In this document: positions 32,640 through 43,869 of the stretch, piece after piece | Layout: each line of letters begins with the position of its first letter | Position numbering within the stretch: the first letter of the stretch is position 1 | Assembly: GCA_945957135.1 (NCBI GenBank) | Contig: CAMFLK010000006.1 | Span: forward strand, 1 to 43,869 | Direction of reading: 5' to 3' | Source: an uncultured Rhodospirillales bacterium | GTDB lineage: Bacteria > Pseudomonadota > Alphaproteobacteria > Acetobacterales > Acetobacteraceae | DNA: 43,869 nucleotides | Program-made: the position numbers and the translations under genes | The notes under the pieces: model-generated | What the model was told of the DNA's origin: nothing | The model's database searches: none | Seen by the model: the letters and a program-made list of their open reading frames with translations, nothing else

Positions 32640-35264
32640 CTATTCCCGGCCCGGCGCGACAGGGAGCAGCGTCTTAATTCGGTATAACATGTCCAGCGCC
32701 TCGCGCGGGGTGAGCCGATCCGGGTCCAGCGCCGCAACCGCCGCGTGCAAAGGGTCGGGTTCGGACGGAGCAGAGGGCATTTCGGCCCCCGTCTTCTCGG
32801 TTTGGGCCTGGGCGAACAGCGGCAGGGCGGCCGCCTCGGTCAGGCGGCCGGCGCGTTCCTCCAGCGCCGCCAGCAGGGCGCCGGCGCGGCGGACGGTGGC
32901 TGGGGGCACGCCGGCGAGGCGCGCGACATGCACGCCCCAGCTCCGCCCGGCCGCCCCTTCGGCCACTTCGTGGAGGAACACCACCTCCTGCTTCCACTCC
33001 TTCACCCGCATGGTGTGCGGCGCGAGCCGGGGAAGTTCGGCGCTGAGCTGGGCGAGTTCGTGGAAATGGGTGGCGAAGATGGTGCGGCAGCGCACGGCGT
33101 TGTGCAGCGATTCCAGCACCGCCCAGGCGATGGCCAGCCCGTCCAGCGTGGCGGTGCCGCGGCCGATCTCGTCCACCACCACCAGGCTGCGCGGCCCGGC
33201 CTGGTGCAGGATGGCGGCGGTCTCGGTCATCTCCACCATGAAGGTGCTGCGCCCGCGCGCGAGGTCGTCGGAGGCGCCGACGCGGGAGAACAGCCGGTCC
33301 ACCACGCCGATATGGGCGGCGGCGGCCGGCGCCGGCAGCCCGGCCTGGGCGAGAATGGCGATCAGCGCGTTCTGCCGCAGATAGGTGGACTTGCCCGCCA
33401 TGTTCGGTCCGGTCAGCAGCAGCACCCGGCGGTCGGGCGAGAGGTCGCAGCGATTGGGCACGAAGGCGCCGCTGCCGGCCAGCGCCGCCTCCACCACCGG
33501 GTGGCGGCCGGCGGTGATCAGGAAGGCTTCGCCCTCCTCCACCACCGGGCGGCACCAATGGCCGGTCTCCGCCAGCCGTGCGGCGGATTGCGCGACGTCG
33601 AGCACCGCCAGCGCGGCGGCGCAGGCGGCGAGCCTGTCCGCGCGGGCGAGGGTGGTGGCGACGAGATGGGCGAACACCGCCCGCTCCCGCGCACCGGCCC
33701 GCTCGGCCGCCTCGGTGATGCGGCGGTCGAGGTCGGAAAGCTCGGGGCAGGTGAAGCGGGCACCGTTGGCCATGCCCTGGCGCAGCGTCAGGTCCGGGTG
33801 GTCGCGCAGCTTCTCCACCGCGGCGGCCGGCGCCTCGATGACGTAGCCGAGCTGGGCGTGGTGGCGGATCTTGAGGCTGGCGACGCCGTAGCGCTGGGCG
33901 AAATCGAGCTGCAACCCGGCGACGACGCGGCGGCTGTCGTCGCGCAGCGCGCGCTCCGCATCGAGCTCGGGGTCGAACCCGGCGGCGACGGCGCCCTCGT
34001 CAAGGCGCAGCGGCGCCGGCTCGGCCAGCGCGGTGCCGAGCAGGGCAAGCAGGTCGGGCGCCGTGCCCAGCGCATCCCGCGCCTCCGCGAGCAGGCCGGG
34101 CAACGGCCCTGCCAGCGCTTCGGCGGCCGCCTCGGCGGCCTTCAGCCCGCCAGCGATGGCCGCGAGGTCGCGCGGCCCGCCACGGCCCACCGACAACCGG
34201 CCCAGCGCGCGGGCCCTGTCGGGCGTCGCCTTCAGGCTGGCGCGCAGCGCCGCGGCGGCTTGTGGGGCGGTGGCGAGAAACGACCAGCCATCCTGCCGCG
34301 CGGCGATGGCGGCGGCGTCGGTCAACGGGGCGGCGAGCTGCTCGCCGAGCAGGCGCGCCCCCGGCGCGGTCAGCGTGCGCTGCACGGCGGCGAGCAGGGT
34401 ATGCGCCGTGCCGCCATCCCGCGCGCGGGTGATCTCGAGGCTGGCGCGAGTGGCGGCGTCCAGCTCCATGCGCCCGGCCTCGCCCAGCGGCGCCGGGCGG
34501 GACAGCCGGGGCAGCTGGCCGGCCTGGGTGGCGCGGACATAGTCGAGCGCCATCATCGCCGCCCGCGCCTCGGCGTCGGAGAACTGGCCGAAGGCGTCGA
34601 GGCTGGCGGCGGCGAAGGTCTCGGCGAGCAGCTTGCGGGCCGCCGAGAGGGCGGGGGGCGCGCGCTCCGGCCCCCGGCGGAGCTCCCAATCGCCGAGTGG
34701 CAGGTCGGCGGCGGCGAGGATTTCCGCCGGATCCAGCCGGCCGAGCAAGGCGGGCAGCGCGTCCGGCGCCAGGCCCTGCGTCTCGAACAGGCCGGTGGAG
34801 ACGTCGAGCCACGCCGCCCCCAGCCGCCGCCCCTCCGCCACCAGCGCGAGCAGCAGATTGGGCCGGCCGGCTTCCAGCAGCGAATCCTCGGTCAGCGTGC
34901 CCGGCGTGATCAGCCGCACCACGCCACGGCGGATCGGCGCCTTGCCCGCGCGCGCCTTCGCCTCCTCCATCTGCTCGCCGACCGCCACGCGAAAGCCCCG
35001 GCGGATCAGCCGGGCCAGATAGGCCTCGGCCGCGTGGACCGGCACGCCGCACATGGCGATGGGCTGGCCGGCATGCTCGCCGCGCTTGGTCAGCGCGATG
35101 TCCAACGCGGCGGCGGCGGCCTCCGCGTCGGCGAAGAACATCTCGTAGAAATCGCCCATGCGGAAGAACAGCAGCGCATCCGGATGCTCGGCCTTCAGCG
35201 CGAACCATTGCGCCATGGCCGGGGTGGCGCCCTCGGCGCTGGGAATGGAACGGGACTGGGTCAT
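32640..35264 (-). CDS. mutS: DNA mismatch repair protein MutS
   Basis: FFRMGDFYEMFF, LTGPNMAGKSTYLRQNALI, LVVVDEIGRGTATLDGLAIAWA, FATHFHEL. Confidence 0.98.
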   Translation of the reverse strand: MTQSRSIPSAEGATPAMAQWFALKAEHPDALLFFRMGDFYEMFFADAEAAAAALDIALTKRGEHAGQPIAMCGVPVHAAEAYLARLIRRGFRVAVGEQMEEAKARAGKAPIRRGVVRLITPGTLTEDSLLEAGRPNLLLALVAEGRRLGAAWLDVSTGLFETQGLAPDALPALLGRLDPAEILAAADLPLGDWELRRGPERAPPALSAARKLLAETFAAASLDAFGQFSDAEARAAMMALDYVRATQAGQLPRLSRPAPLGEAGRMELDAATRASLEITRARDGGTAHTLLAAVQRTLTAPGARLLGEQLAAPLTDAAAIAARQDGWSFLATAPQAAAALRASLKATPDRARALGRLSVGRGGPRDLAAIAGGLKAAEAAAEALAGPLPGLLAEARDALGTAPDLLALLGTALAEPAPLRLDEGAVAAGFDPELDAERALRDDSRRVVAGLQLDFAQRYGVASLKIRHHAQLGYVIEAPAAAVEKLRDHPDLTLRQGMANGARFTCPELSDLDRRITEAAERAGARERAVFAHLVATTLARADRLAACAAALAVLDVAQSAARLAETGHWCRPVVEEGEAFLITAGRHPVVEAALAGSGAFVPNRCDLSPDRRVLLLTGPNMAGKSTYLRQNALIAILAQAGLPAPAAAAHIGVVDRLFSRVGASDDLARGRSTFMVEMTETAAILHQAGPRSLVVVDEIGRGTATLDGLAIAWAVLESLHNAVRCRTIFATHFHELAQLSAELPRLAPHTMRVKEWKQEVVFLHEVAEGAAGRSWGVHVARLAGVPPATVRRAGALLAALEERAGRLTEAAALPLFAQAQTEKTGAEMPSAPSEPDPLHAAVAALDPDRLTPREALDMLYRIKTLLPVAPGRE

Positions 35265-35305
35265 CGTTGCGATTTCTGGACTGGGCTGGCCCGATTTTCA
35301 ACGGT

Positions 35306-35335
35306 TTGCAAGCCGGCTCCGGCGGTCCATGCTAG
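35306..35335 (+). promoter_or_regulatory. Putative maeB promoter
   Basis: TTGCAA (35306-35311) - 18 bp - TGCTAG (35330-35335), upstream of the maeB ATG at 35369. Confidence 0.4.
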
Positions 35336-35368
35336 GGGAAAGGAAGACCAACGGGGAGGTTCGTATCC

Positions 35369-37651
35369 ATGGCCGACGGCAGTGATCCGCGCACGGCGCG
35401 CGTTTCGGGCGAGGAAGCCCTGGCGATGCACGCGCTGGCGCCGGCCGGCAAGCTCGCCACGCGCATCACCAAGCCCCTGACCACGGCCCGCGACCTGTCC
35501 CTCGCGTACTCGCCCGGCGTGGCCGAACCCTGCCTGCACATCCATCGCGACGCGGCGCTGGCCTATGACTACACCAGCAAGGGCAACATGGTCGCCGTGG
35601 TCTCCAACGGCACGGCGGTGCTCGGCCTGGGCAATCTGGGCGCGCTCGCCGGCAAGCCGGTGATGGAGGGCAAGGTCGCGCTGTTCAAGCGCTTCGCCGA
35701 CGTGGACGGCATCGACCTCTGCGTGGATACCGAGGACGTGGACGCGCTGGTCAACTGCGTGCGCTATCTCGGCCCCAGCTTCGGCGGCATCAACCTCGAG
35801 GACATCAAGGCGCCGGAGTGCTTCATCATCGAGCAGCGGCTGCGCGAGCTGATGGACATTCCCGTCTTCCACGACGACCAGCACGGCACCGCCATCGTCG
35901 CCGCCGCCGGCCTCATCAATGCCTGCCACCTCACCGGGCGCGACCTGCGCGAGACCAGGCTGGTGGTCAACGGCGCCGGGGCGGCGGCCATCGCCTGCGT
36001 CGAACTGCTGAAGGCGATGGGGTTGCGGCCGGAGCACGTCATCCTCGCGGACACCAAGGGCGTGGTCTATCAGGGCCGCACCGAGGGCATGAACCAGTGG
36101 AAATCGGCCCATGCCGTCGCCACCAGTGCCCGCACGCTGGCCCAGGCGCTGGAAGGCGCGGACGTGTTCTTCGGCCTGTCCGTGAAAGGCGCGCTGAGCC
36201 AGGACATGGTGCGCGGCATGGCGGACAAGCCGATCATCTTCGCCATGGCCAACCCGGACCCGGAGATCACGCCCGAGGAGGCGCGGGCGGCGAGCCCACA
36301 CGCGATCATCGCCACCGGCCGCAGCGACTATCCCAACCAGGTCAACAACGTGCTCGGCTTCCCCTACATCTTCCGCGGCGCGCTGGACGTGCGGGCGAGC
36401 ACGATCAACGAGGCGATGAAGATCGCCGCCGCCGAGGCGCTGGCCCTGCTGGCGCGCGAGGACGTGCCGGATGAGGTGAACGCCGCCGGCGGGGGCAAGC
36501 GGCTGCAGTTCGGCCCGGAATACATCATCCCCAACGCTTTCGACCCGCGCCTGATCAGCCAGCTGCCGCCCGCCGTGGCCAAGGCGGCGATGGACAGCGG
36601 CGTGGCCCGCAAGCCGCTGCCCGACCTGCGCCGCTACGCCCGCGAATTGTCGGGTCGGCTCGACCCCACCGCCAACGCGCTCGACGGCATCATGGAGCGG
36701 GTGCGCGCCAACCCGCGCCGGGTGGTGTTCGCCGAGGGCGAGGAGGAAAAGATCGTCCGCGCCGCCACCGCCTTCCGCAACGCCGGCTACGGCACGCCGG
36801 TGCTGATCGGGCGCGAGGACCGGGTGCGCAGCACGATGACCAGCCTGGGCCTCGGCACCGCCGACGGCATCGAGGTGCACAATGCCCGCCTGTCGCACAA
36901 CAATCGCAAATACACCGATTTCCTCCATGCCCGGCTGGGCCGGCGCGGGCTGCTGTGGCGGGACTGCCAGCGCCTGGTGAACCAGGACCGCAACATCTTC
37001 GCCGCCTGCATGGTGGCCACCGGCGACGCGGACGCGATGGTGACGGGCCTGACGCGCTCCACCGCCGTGTGCATGCAGGACATCGACCACGTGATCGATA
37101 CCGCGCCCGGCGCCATCAGCTTCGGCCTGACGCTGATGCTGAGCGAGCGCGGCCACACCATCTTCATGGCCGACACGCTGCGCCATTTCCGCCCGGACGC
37201 GGAGCAGATGGCCGATATCGTCATCGGCGCCGCCGCCGCCGCCCGCCAGCTCGGCCACGAGCCGCGCGTGGCGCTGCTGTCGCACTCCACCTTCGGCAAC
37301 AAGCCGCACATCTCCGCCGACACGATGCGCGACGCGGTGGCGATCCTGGACGCGCGGGGGGTGGATTTCGAATATGATGGCGAGATGAGCCCGGATGTCG
37401 CGCTCGACCCATCCTATCGCGCGCTCTACCCGTTCTGCCGCCTCACCGCATCGGCCAATGTGCTGGTGATGCCCGGGCTGCATTCCTCCCACATCGCCTC
37501 GCGCCTCGCGCCGCGGCTCGGCGGCGGCGGCAGCATCGGACCGCTGTGGATCGGGCTGACCCATCCGGTGCAGTTGATTTCAATGGATTCCTCGGTGAGC
37601 CAGATCGTGGACATCGCGACCCTGGCTGCCCACCAGGCCATCGCGGAGTAG
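35369..37651 (+). CDS. maeB: NADP-dependent malic enzyme with C-terminal phosphotransacetylase-like domain
   Basis: [38 protein letters not shown]-like region [18 protein letters not shown]. Confidence 0.95.
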   Translation: MADGSDPRTARVSGEEALAMHALAPAGKLATRITKPLTTARDLSLAYSPGVAEPCLHIHRDAALAYDYTSKGNMVAVVSNGTAVLGLGNLGALAGKPVMEGKVALFKRFADVDGIDLCVDTEDVDALVNCVRYLGPSFGGINLEDIKAPECFIIEQRLRELMDIPVFHDDQHGTAIVAAAGLINACHLTGRDLRETRLVVNGAGAAAIACVELLKAMGLRPEHVILADTKGVVYQGRTEGMNQWKSAHAVATSARTLAQALEGADVFFGLSVKGALSQDMVRGMADKPIIFAMANPDPEITPEEARAASPHAIIATGRSDYPNQVNNVLGFPYIFRGALDVRASTINEAMKIAAAEALALLAREDVPDEVNAAGGGKRLQFGPEYIIPNAFDPRLISQLPPAVAKAAMDSGVARKPLPDLRRYARELSGRLDPTANALDGIMERVRANPRRVVFAEGEEEKIVRAATAFRNAGYGTPVLIGREDRVRSTMTSLGLGTADGIEVHNARLSHNNRKYTDFLHARLGRRGLLWRDCQRLVNQDRNIFAACMVATGDADAMVTGLTRSTAVCMQDIDHVIDTAPGAISFGLTLMLSERGHTIFMADTLRHFRPDAEQMADIVIGAAAAARQLGHEPRVALLSHSTFGNKPHISADTMRDAVAILDARGVDFEYDGEMSPDVALDPSYRALYPFCRLTASANVLVMPGLHSSHIASRLAPRLGGGGSIGPLWIGLTHPVQLISMDSSVSQIVDIATLAAHQAIAE

Positions 37652-37772
37652 GGAAGGAACAGCGGCGCTGGCCCGGACGGAGACGCTCGGCGGAGGCGCC
37701 GCGGAATTTCTGCTGCTCGACGCGGCCGGCACCAGCCTCGGCGCCTCGGCAGGGCTGGCGGCCCTGCTGGGC

Positions 37773-39425
<1,653 letters not shown>

Positions 39426-39427
39426 CA

Positions 39428-40003
39428 TCACTCCGCCAGCACGCGCAGGCTGGTCACGCCCATCGCCAGCACCTCCAGCAGGTGCTCCCGGCGCAGCGCC
39501 ACGCACCCCTCGGTGGGGCCGAAATCCGGGCTCGCAACGTGGAGGAAGATGGCCGAGCCGTCGCCCGGCCGCACCGGATCGTCGTTCCAGCCGAGCACGC
39601 CGATCAGGTCGTAGAGCCCGTCCCGTCGCCACAGCTCCTCGTGCCGGGCCGCATGCGGCAGGCGGACCGGCCGGTTGTAGTCCGGATCGGCGGGGTCGTC
39701 GCACCAGCCATCGGTCGGCGACAGCGGCTCGCGCGGCAGGGCGGTGGCGGGAATGGCCAGCCGGTCGGCGCGGTAGAACAGGCGGCGCAGGGGCAGCACG
39801 CCCACCGGCGTGGCGCCGTCGCCCTCCTGCTTGCGCAGGCTCACCCCGCCGCGGCCGAGGCAGGCGGGAAAGGCGCGGCCTTGCAGCACCAGCCGCCCGG
39901 CGGGATGCACAACGGCCTCCATCAACTCAACAGCCATGAAGAATGGCCGTTGAGTTGAGTCTTTGTTTGGCGCGCCGCCGCCGCGCCGCGATGGAAGAGT
40001 CAT
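39428..40003 (-). CDS. L,D-transpeptidase (YkuD-fold) family protein
   Basis: IFLHVASPDFGPTEGCVALRREHL catalytic-motif match; candidate starts at 40003 (good SD), 39937, 39922. Confidence 0.82.
   Translation of the reverse strand: MTLPSRRGGGAPNKDSTQRPFFMAVELMEAVVHPAGRLVLQGRAFPACLGRGGVSLRKQEGDGATPVGVLPLRRLFYRADRLAIPATALPREPLSPTDGWCDDPADPDYNRPVRLPHAARHEELWRRDGLYDLIGVLGWNDDPVRPGDGSAIFLHVASPDFGPTEGCVALRREHLLEVLAMGVTSLRVLAE
39922..39958 (-). promoter_or_regulatory. Strong hairpin at the 5' end of the L,D-transpeptidase gene
   Basis: TCAACTCAACAGCCAT (39922-39937) / ATGGCCGTTGAGTTGA (39943-39958), 5-nt loop, 15 of 16 Watson-Crick pairs; the odd pair is G-U on the minus-strand transcript. Confidence 0.75.
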
Positions 40004-40021
40004 CGCTTCGCTCCACCGGTA

Positions 40022-41215
40022 TCAGCCCGGCAGATGGCCGAAGCGGGCGCGCTTGGTGGCGAGGTAGCCGTCGTTCACCCCGTTGGGCGCGAAGGCGTGC
40101 GGCTCGCGCGCCACGACGTCGATGCCGCAGGCGGCCAGCCCGGCCAGCTTGGCCGGGTTGTTGGTCAGCAGCCGCACCGCGCCGAAGCCCAGCTCGCGCA
40201 GCATGGTGGCGGCGACCATGAAGTTGCGCTCGTCGGAGCCCCAGCCCAGCGCGCGATTGGCGTCCACCGTGTCGAGCCCGCGATCCTGCAACGCATAGGC
40301 CCGCAGCTTGTTCACCAGCCCGATGCCCCTGCCCTCCTGCGCCAGATAGATCAGCACCCCGCTGCCTTCCTCCGCCATGCGGCGGATGGCGCCGCGCAGC
40401 TGGGGGCCGCAATCGCAGCGCAGGCTGCCCAGCAGGTCGCCGGTGAAGCATTCCGAATGGATGCGGCACAGCGGCGCCGCCTGCGCCTCCGGCCGCCCGA
40501 CCAGGATGGCGAGGTGCTCCACCCCCGCATCCGGCGCGCGGAAGGCCACCACCCGCGCGTCCGGCGCGTCTTCCAGCGGCACCTTCGCCTCGGCGACGCG
40601 CACCAGGCCGGTGGCCATGGAAGCGGGATAGGCCAGCACGTCATCGGCCGGCACACGCAGCAGGCGACGGTCGGCGGCCGCCTCGCCGGCCAGGGCAGGG
40701 GTCACCCGTGCCACAACCACGGCGGGCAGCAGCCGGGCGATCTTGGCCAGCGCGAGCGCGGCCTGCGCATCGGCGGGGACATCCGGCGATTCCACCGGGT
40801 CGGCCGGCAGCAACTGCTCCACCGTGGGGTCGGCGAGCCGGCGCAGCGGCTCCGGCGCCAACAGCGCGGGGGGCAGCCTGATGGCCCGTGCCGGCGCGCG
40901 CCCGGCGCCCTGGTGCGGCCGCCCGTTGGGCAGCCCCCCCTTGTGCAGCATATCGGCCGCGCGCACCGGGGCGAGCAGCAGCAACGGCGCCTCGGCGGGC
41001 AACTCCAGGAATTCGGCCAACCCGGCGGCACCCACGGTCTCGGCGGGCACCGCGAGCAGCTCGTCGGCCCCTTCCAGCAGCACGGGGGTGCCGCGCTTGA
41101 ACTCCGCGGCCGCGCGATGCACGCCGCGCAGGCGCATCACCTGCGGATCAGGCGGCGCGACACCCGCCTCCTCCATCGCCGACGCGAGTTCGTCGCGAGA
41201 CGTCTGCTGGTCCAT
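40022..41215 (-). CDS. ribA: GTP cyclohydrolase II with atypical N-terminal domain
   Basis: CRIHSECFTGDLLGSLRCDCGPQL, YLAQEGRGIGLVNKLRAYALQD, LLTNNPAKL. N-terminal ~190 aa lacks recognisable DHBP synthase motifs. Confidence 0.9.
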   Translation of the reverse strand: MDQQTSRDELASAMEEAGVAPPDPQVMRLRGVHRAAAEFKRGTPVLLEGADELLAVPAETVGAAGLAEFLELPAEAPLLLLAPVRAADMLHKGGLPNGRPHQGAGRAPARAIRLPPALLAPEPLRRLADPTVEQLLPADPVESPDVPADAQAALALAKIARLLPAVVVARVTPALAGEAAADRRLLRVPADDVLAYPASMATGLVRVAEAKVPLEDAPDARVVAFRAPDAGVEHLAILVGRPEAQAAPLCRIHSECFTGDLLGSLRCDCGPQLRGAIRRMAEEGSGVLIYLAQEGRGIGLVNKLRAYALQDRGLDTVDANRALGWGSDERNFMVAATMLRELGFGAVRLLTNNPAKLAGLAACGIDVVAREPHAFAPNGVNDGYLATKRARFGHLPG

Positions 41216-41502
41216 CTTGCTCCTGCGCCGCCCCGCTCGGGGGCGTCTATCGTGGGGCGTGTAACTGACTCACCCCATCCTGGCGTGGGGAAGGACGAAT
41301 TGCCAATGCCGGGAAAGTGAGCGGCAGCCCCAATCGCCTGGCAAGAGACACAAATGTGCACGACTTGATGGACGGCAACCCCGCAGGCACGATAACACTG
41401 CACCGCACCACGGGCGGCCGATGCGAATCGGCCGGCTGGTGGGCTGCCGCCGGGGGCGCGGAACCGATGCCAGACGCGTCAGTTTCTCCGCCGGTGAAAC
41501 GA

Positions 41503-41542
41503 TGCGCAAGGCGTGGCCCGGCACAAGCCGCCGCCTTGCGCA
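41503..41542 (+). promoter_or_regulatory. Inverted repeat in the leader of the response regulator gene
   Basis: TGCGCAAGGCG (41503-41513) / CGCCTTGCGCA (41532-41542), perfect 11-bp arms, 18-nt spacer. Confidence 0.55.
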
Positions 41543-41556
41543 AAAATGCGTGAGGG

Positions 41557-42282
41557 ATGCAGGACATGTCTGCCGAGCGGCCCATCCTGATTGTCGATGA
41601 CGACGACGCGCTGCGCGCCATGCTGGTGGAGCAGCTCGCGGTGGACGGGGAGTTCTCGGCGAGCGAGGCCCAGTCGGCGCGCGACGCGGAGGCGCGGATC
41701 ACCAGCGGCCAGGCCCGCTACGACGCGCTGATCCTCGATGTCGGCCTGCCCGACGGCGACGGGCGCGACCTGTGCGCGCGGCTGCGCCGGCACGGCGTGA
41801 AGGTGCCGATCATCATGCTGACCGGTGCCGACGAGGAGGCGGACGTGGTGCGCGGCCTCGACTCCGGGGCCAACGACTATATCGCCAAGCCGTTCCGCAT
41901 GGCGGAACTTCTCGCCCGCCTCCGCGCCCAGCTGCGCATCTTCGAGAACAGCGAGGACGCGGTCTTCACCATCGGCCCCTACGTGTTCCGCCCGGCGGCC
42001 AAGCTGCTCCAGGAACCCTCGCGCAACCGCCGCATCCGGCTGACGGAAAAGGAGGCGGCGATCCTGAAATACCTCTACCGCGCCGGCACCCGCCCGGTGG
42101 GGCGCCAGGTGCTGCTGAACGAGGTGTGGGGCTACAACGCCGCGGTGACCACGCACACGCTGGAGACGCATATCTACCGCCTGCGCCAGAAGATCGAGCC
42201 CGACCCCGCGAACGCCCGGCTCCTGCTCACCGAAGGCGGCGGCTACCGGCTCGACCCGGTGGGGATCAAGCCTGCGGCTTAG
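41557..42282 (+). CDS. OmpR-family response regulator (orphan)
   Basis: ILIVDDDDALRAMLVEQL...LILDVGLPDGDG...YIAKPF plus winged-helix C-terminus; start could be 41557 or 41566. Confidence 0.92.
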   Translation: MQDMSAERPILIVDDDDALRAMLVEQLAVDGEFSASEAQSARDAEARITSGQARYDALILDVGLPDGDGRDLCARLRRHGVKVPIIMLTGADEEADVVRGLDSGANDYIAKPFRMAELLARLRAQLRIFENSEDAVFTIGPYVFRPAAKLLQEPSRNRRIRLTEKEAAILKYLYRAGTRPVGRQVLLNEVWGYNAAVTTHTLETHIYRLRQKIEPDPANARLLLTEGGGYRLDPVGIKPAA

Positions 42283-42289
42283 GCGAGCC

Positions 42290-43798
42290 CTATCCCGGCC
42301 GGTGCTGGCGCATCACCAACAGCAGCAGCAGCGGCGGGATCACCACGAACGACATCATCAGGAAGTCGTTGTTGTAGGCGATGATCTGCGCCTGGCGGTT
42401 GATCATCGCGTCCAGCAGTTCAGCGCCGTGCGGGGTGGCGGGGTTCAGCATCGCGCCCATGCCGTCGTGCTGGTGCAGCAGGCGGGTGAAGGGCGTGATG
42501 TACCCGGCCAGATCGGCATGGGCCACCTGCACGTTGCGCGTCAGCGTGAACGACGTCACGGAAATGCCGATCGCCGCCCCGATATTGCGCGACAGGCTTT
42601 GCAGCGCCGTCGCGTCGCCACGCAGATGGGCCGGCAGCGTGGTGAAGGCCATCACCGTCATCGGGTTGAAGATGAAGCCCATGGCGAAACCCTGCAGCAC
42701 CAGCGTCACCATCAGCCGATGCTCGGAAATGTCCGGCGTCCAGCCGCTCATCGAATGGAGCGTCAGGCCCAGCAGCACCAGCCCGCAGGCCATCATCTTG
42801 CGCTGATCGACGCGCCCGCCGATGCGCCCGGCGATCAGCATCGCCACCATCGTGCCCATGCCGCGCGGCGCCATGGCCAACCCCGCCGTGGAAACCGGGT
42901 AGCCCGCGAGGTTCTGCAGATACGGCGCCAGCAGCACGGAGGAGGCCAGCAGCACCATGCCGGTGCAGAACAGCATCAGCATCGCCGCGGTGAAGTTGCG
43001 GTCCTTGAACACGGCGGGCGGAATGAACGGCCGCTGCGCCGTGAGCATGTGGACGATGAACAGGTAGAAACCGAGCGCCGCCAGCCCGGCCTCGACGATG
43101 ATCTCCGTGGAGTTGAACCAGTCCTGGTCGCTGCCGCGATCCAGCATCAGCTGCAACGCGCCCAGGCCCAGCGCCAGCACGGCAAACCCCGTCCAGTCGA
43201 ACCGCATCTCCGGCCGCACCGGCGTCTTCGGCAGAAACAGGGCAAGCCCCGTCATGGCCACGATGCCGAAGGGCAGGTTGACGTAGAACACCCAGCGCCA
43301 GTTGAAACTGTCGGTGAGGTAGCCACCCAGAGTCGGCCCGAGGATCGGCCCCACCATCACGCCGATGCCGAAAATCGCCATGGCCTGGGCCCGCTGCTCG
43401 AACGGATAGATGTCCAGCATGGTGGACTGCGACAACGGCACCAGCGCCGCCCCGCACATGCCCTGCAACACCCGGAACAACACCATCTGCTCCAGCGACT
43501 GCGCCGCCCCGCACAGCATGGACGTGACGGTGAAACCAGCCAGACACCCCAGAAACAGATTCTTGCGCCCGAACCGCACGGCCAGCCACCCCACCGGCGC
43601 GGTCATGATGGCACTGGCGATGACATAGGAGGTCAACACCCAGGAAATCTGGTCGATCGTGGTGGACAGACTGCCCTGCATATACGGCAACGCCACATTG
43701 GCGATGGTGCTGTCCAACACCTGCATCAACGTCGCCATCATCGCGCAGCCGGTGATCAGGGCGCGATGGGGCACGATTTTGGGCGCGGTGCCGCTCAT
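42290..43798 (-). CDS. DHA2-family (EmrB/QacA type) MFS efflux transporter
   Basis: LDSTIANVALPYMQGSLSTTIDQISWVLTSYVIASAIMTAPVGWLAVRFGRK; GVMVGPILGPTLGGYLTDSFNWRWVFYVNLPFG. Confidence 0.95.
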   Translation of the reverse strand: MSGTAPKIVPHRALITGCAMMATLMQVLDSTIANVALPYMQGSLSTTIDQISWVLTSYVIASAIMTAPVGWLAVRFGRKNLFLGCLAGFTVTSMLCGAAQSLEQMVLFRVLQGMCGAALVPLSQSTMLDIYPFEQRAQAMAIFGIGVMVGPILGPTLGGYLTDSFNWRWVFYVNLPFGIVAMTGLALFLPKTPVRPEMRFDWTGFAVLALGLGALQLMLDRGSDQDWFNSTEIIVEAGLAALGFYLFIVHMLTAQRPFIPPAVFKDRNFTAAMLMLFCTGMVLLASSVLLAPYLQNLAGYPVSTAGLAMAPRGMGTMVAMLIAGRIGGRVDQRKMMACGLVLLGLTLHSMSGWTPDISEHRLMVTLVLQGFAMGFIFNPMTVMAFTTLPAHLRGDATALQSLSRNIGAAIGISVTSFTLTRNVQVAHADLAGYITPFTRLLHQHDGMGAMLNPATPHGAELLDAMINRQAQIIAYNNDFLMMSFVVIPPLLLLLVMRQHRPG

Positions 43799-43823
43799 GA
43801 GGAAGGAAGCGATGAAGGCAAGG

Positions 43824-43869
43824 CCAGGGGCGCTGCCCCTGGACCCCGCTGGGGCCTCAGGCCCCAGAC
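43824..43869. repeat. GC-rich double-palindrome element truncated by contig end
   Basis: CCAGGGGC-GCT-GCCCCTGG (43824-43842) followed by CTGGGGCCT-C-AGGCCCCAG (43849-43867). Confidence 0.6.

Noticed and set aside
32745-35480. 911-aa plus-strand ORF antisense to mutS
   Set aside because: Shadow ORF of GC-rich coding sequence; no recognisable motifs, whereas mutS motifs are clear on the opposite strand.
35261-37564. 767-aa minus-strand ORF antisense to maeB
   Set aside because: Shadow ORF; low-complexity composition and complete overlap with a well-supported malic enzyme gene.
41216-41500. FMN riboswitch upstream of ribA
   Set aside because: Searched the minus-strand leader for RFN core motifs (AGGGUGAAAUUCCC / CCGAC-GGU) and did not find them.

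Overview
The window looks like one complete contig (43.9 kb, high GC) from a draft alphaproteobacterial genome; an Acetobacteraceae-like origin is inference only. Bases 1-46 are Illumina Nextera adapter rather than genome. The 3' end stops inside a GC-rich palindromic element. About 38 genes can be supported. They include: an intact pstSCAB-phoU-phoB phosphate operon with a PHO-box-like triple 11-bp repeat; a Phd/VapB-PIN toxin-antitoxin pair with its promoter and operator; rnhA-thrB-ispH; a tandem glycine riboswitch followed by gcvT-gcvH-gcvP; a STAS/Hpt/sigma54 response-regulator signalling cluster; a sugar-acid catabolic cluster (uxuA-like, GntR, ABC binding protein and two permeases without an ATPase, a mandelate-racemase-type enolase, a GMC oxidoreductase); directly downstream on the same strand, a DyP peroxidase with a C-terminal encapsulin-targeting peptide and a family-1 encapsulin shell gene; then mutS-glnD, maeB, a hybrid histidine kinase, an L,D-transpeptidase, a ribA-like gene, an OmpR-type regulator and a DHA2 MFS pump. 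The observations most worth following up are the GMC/DyP/encapsulin linkage, a possible bistable hairpin at the pstS ribosome-binding site, the tandem glycine riboswitch, the strong hairpin at the L,D-transpeptidase 5' end, an inverted pair of AT-rich post-gene hairpin repeats, and the adapter contamination.
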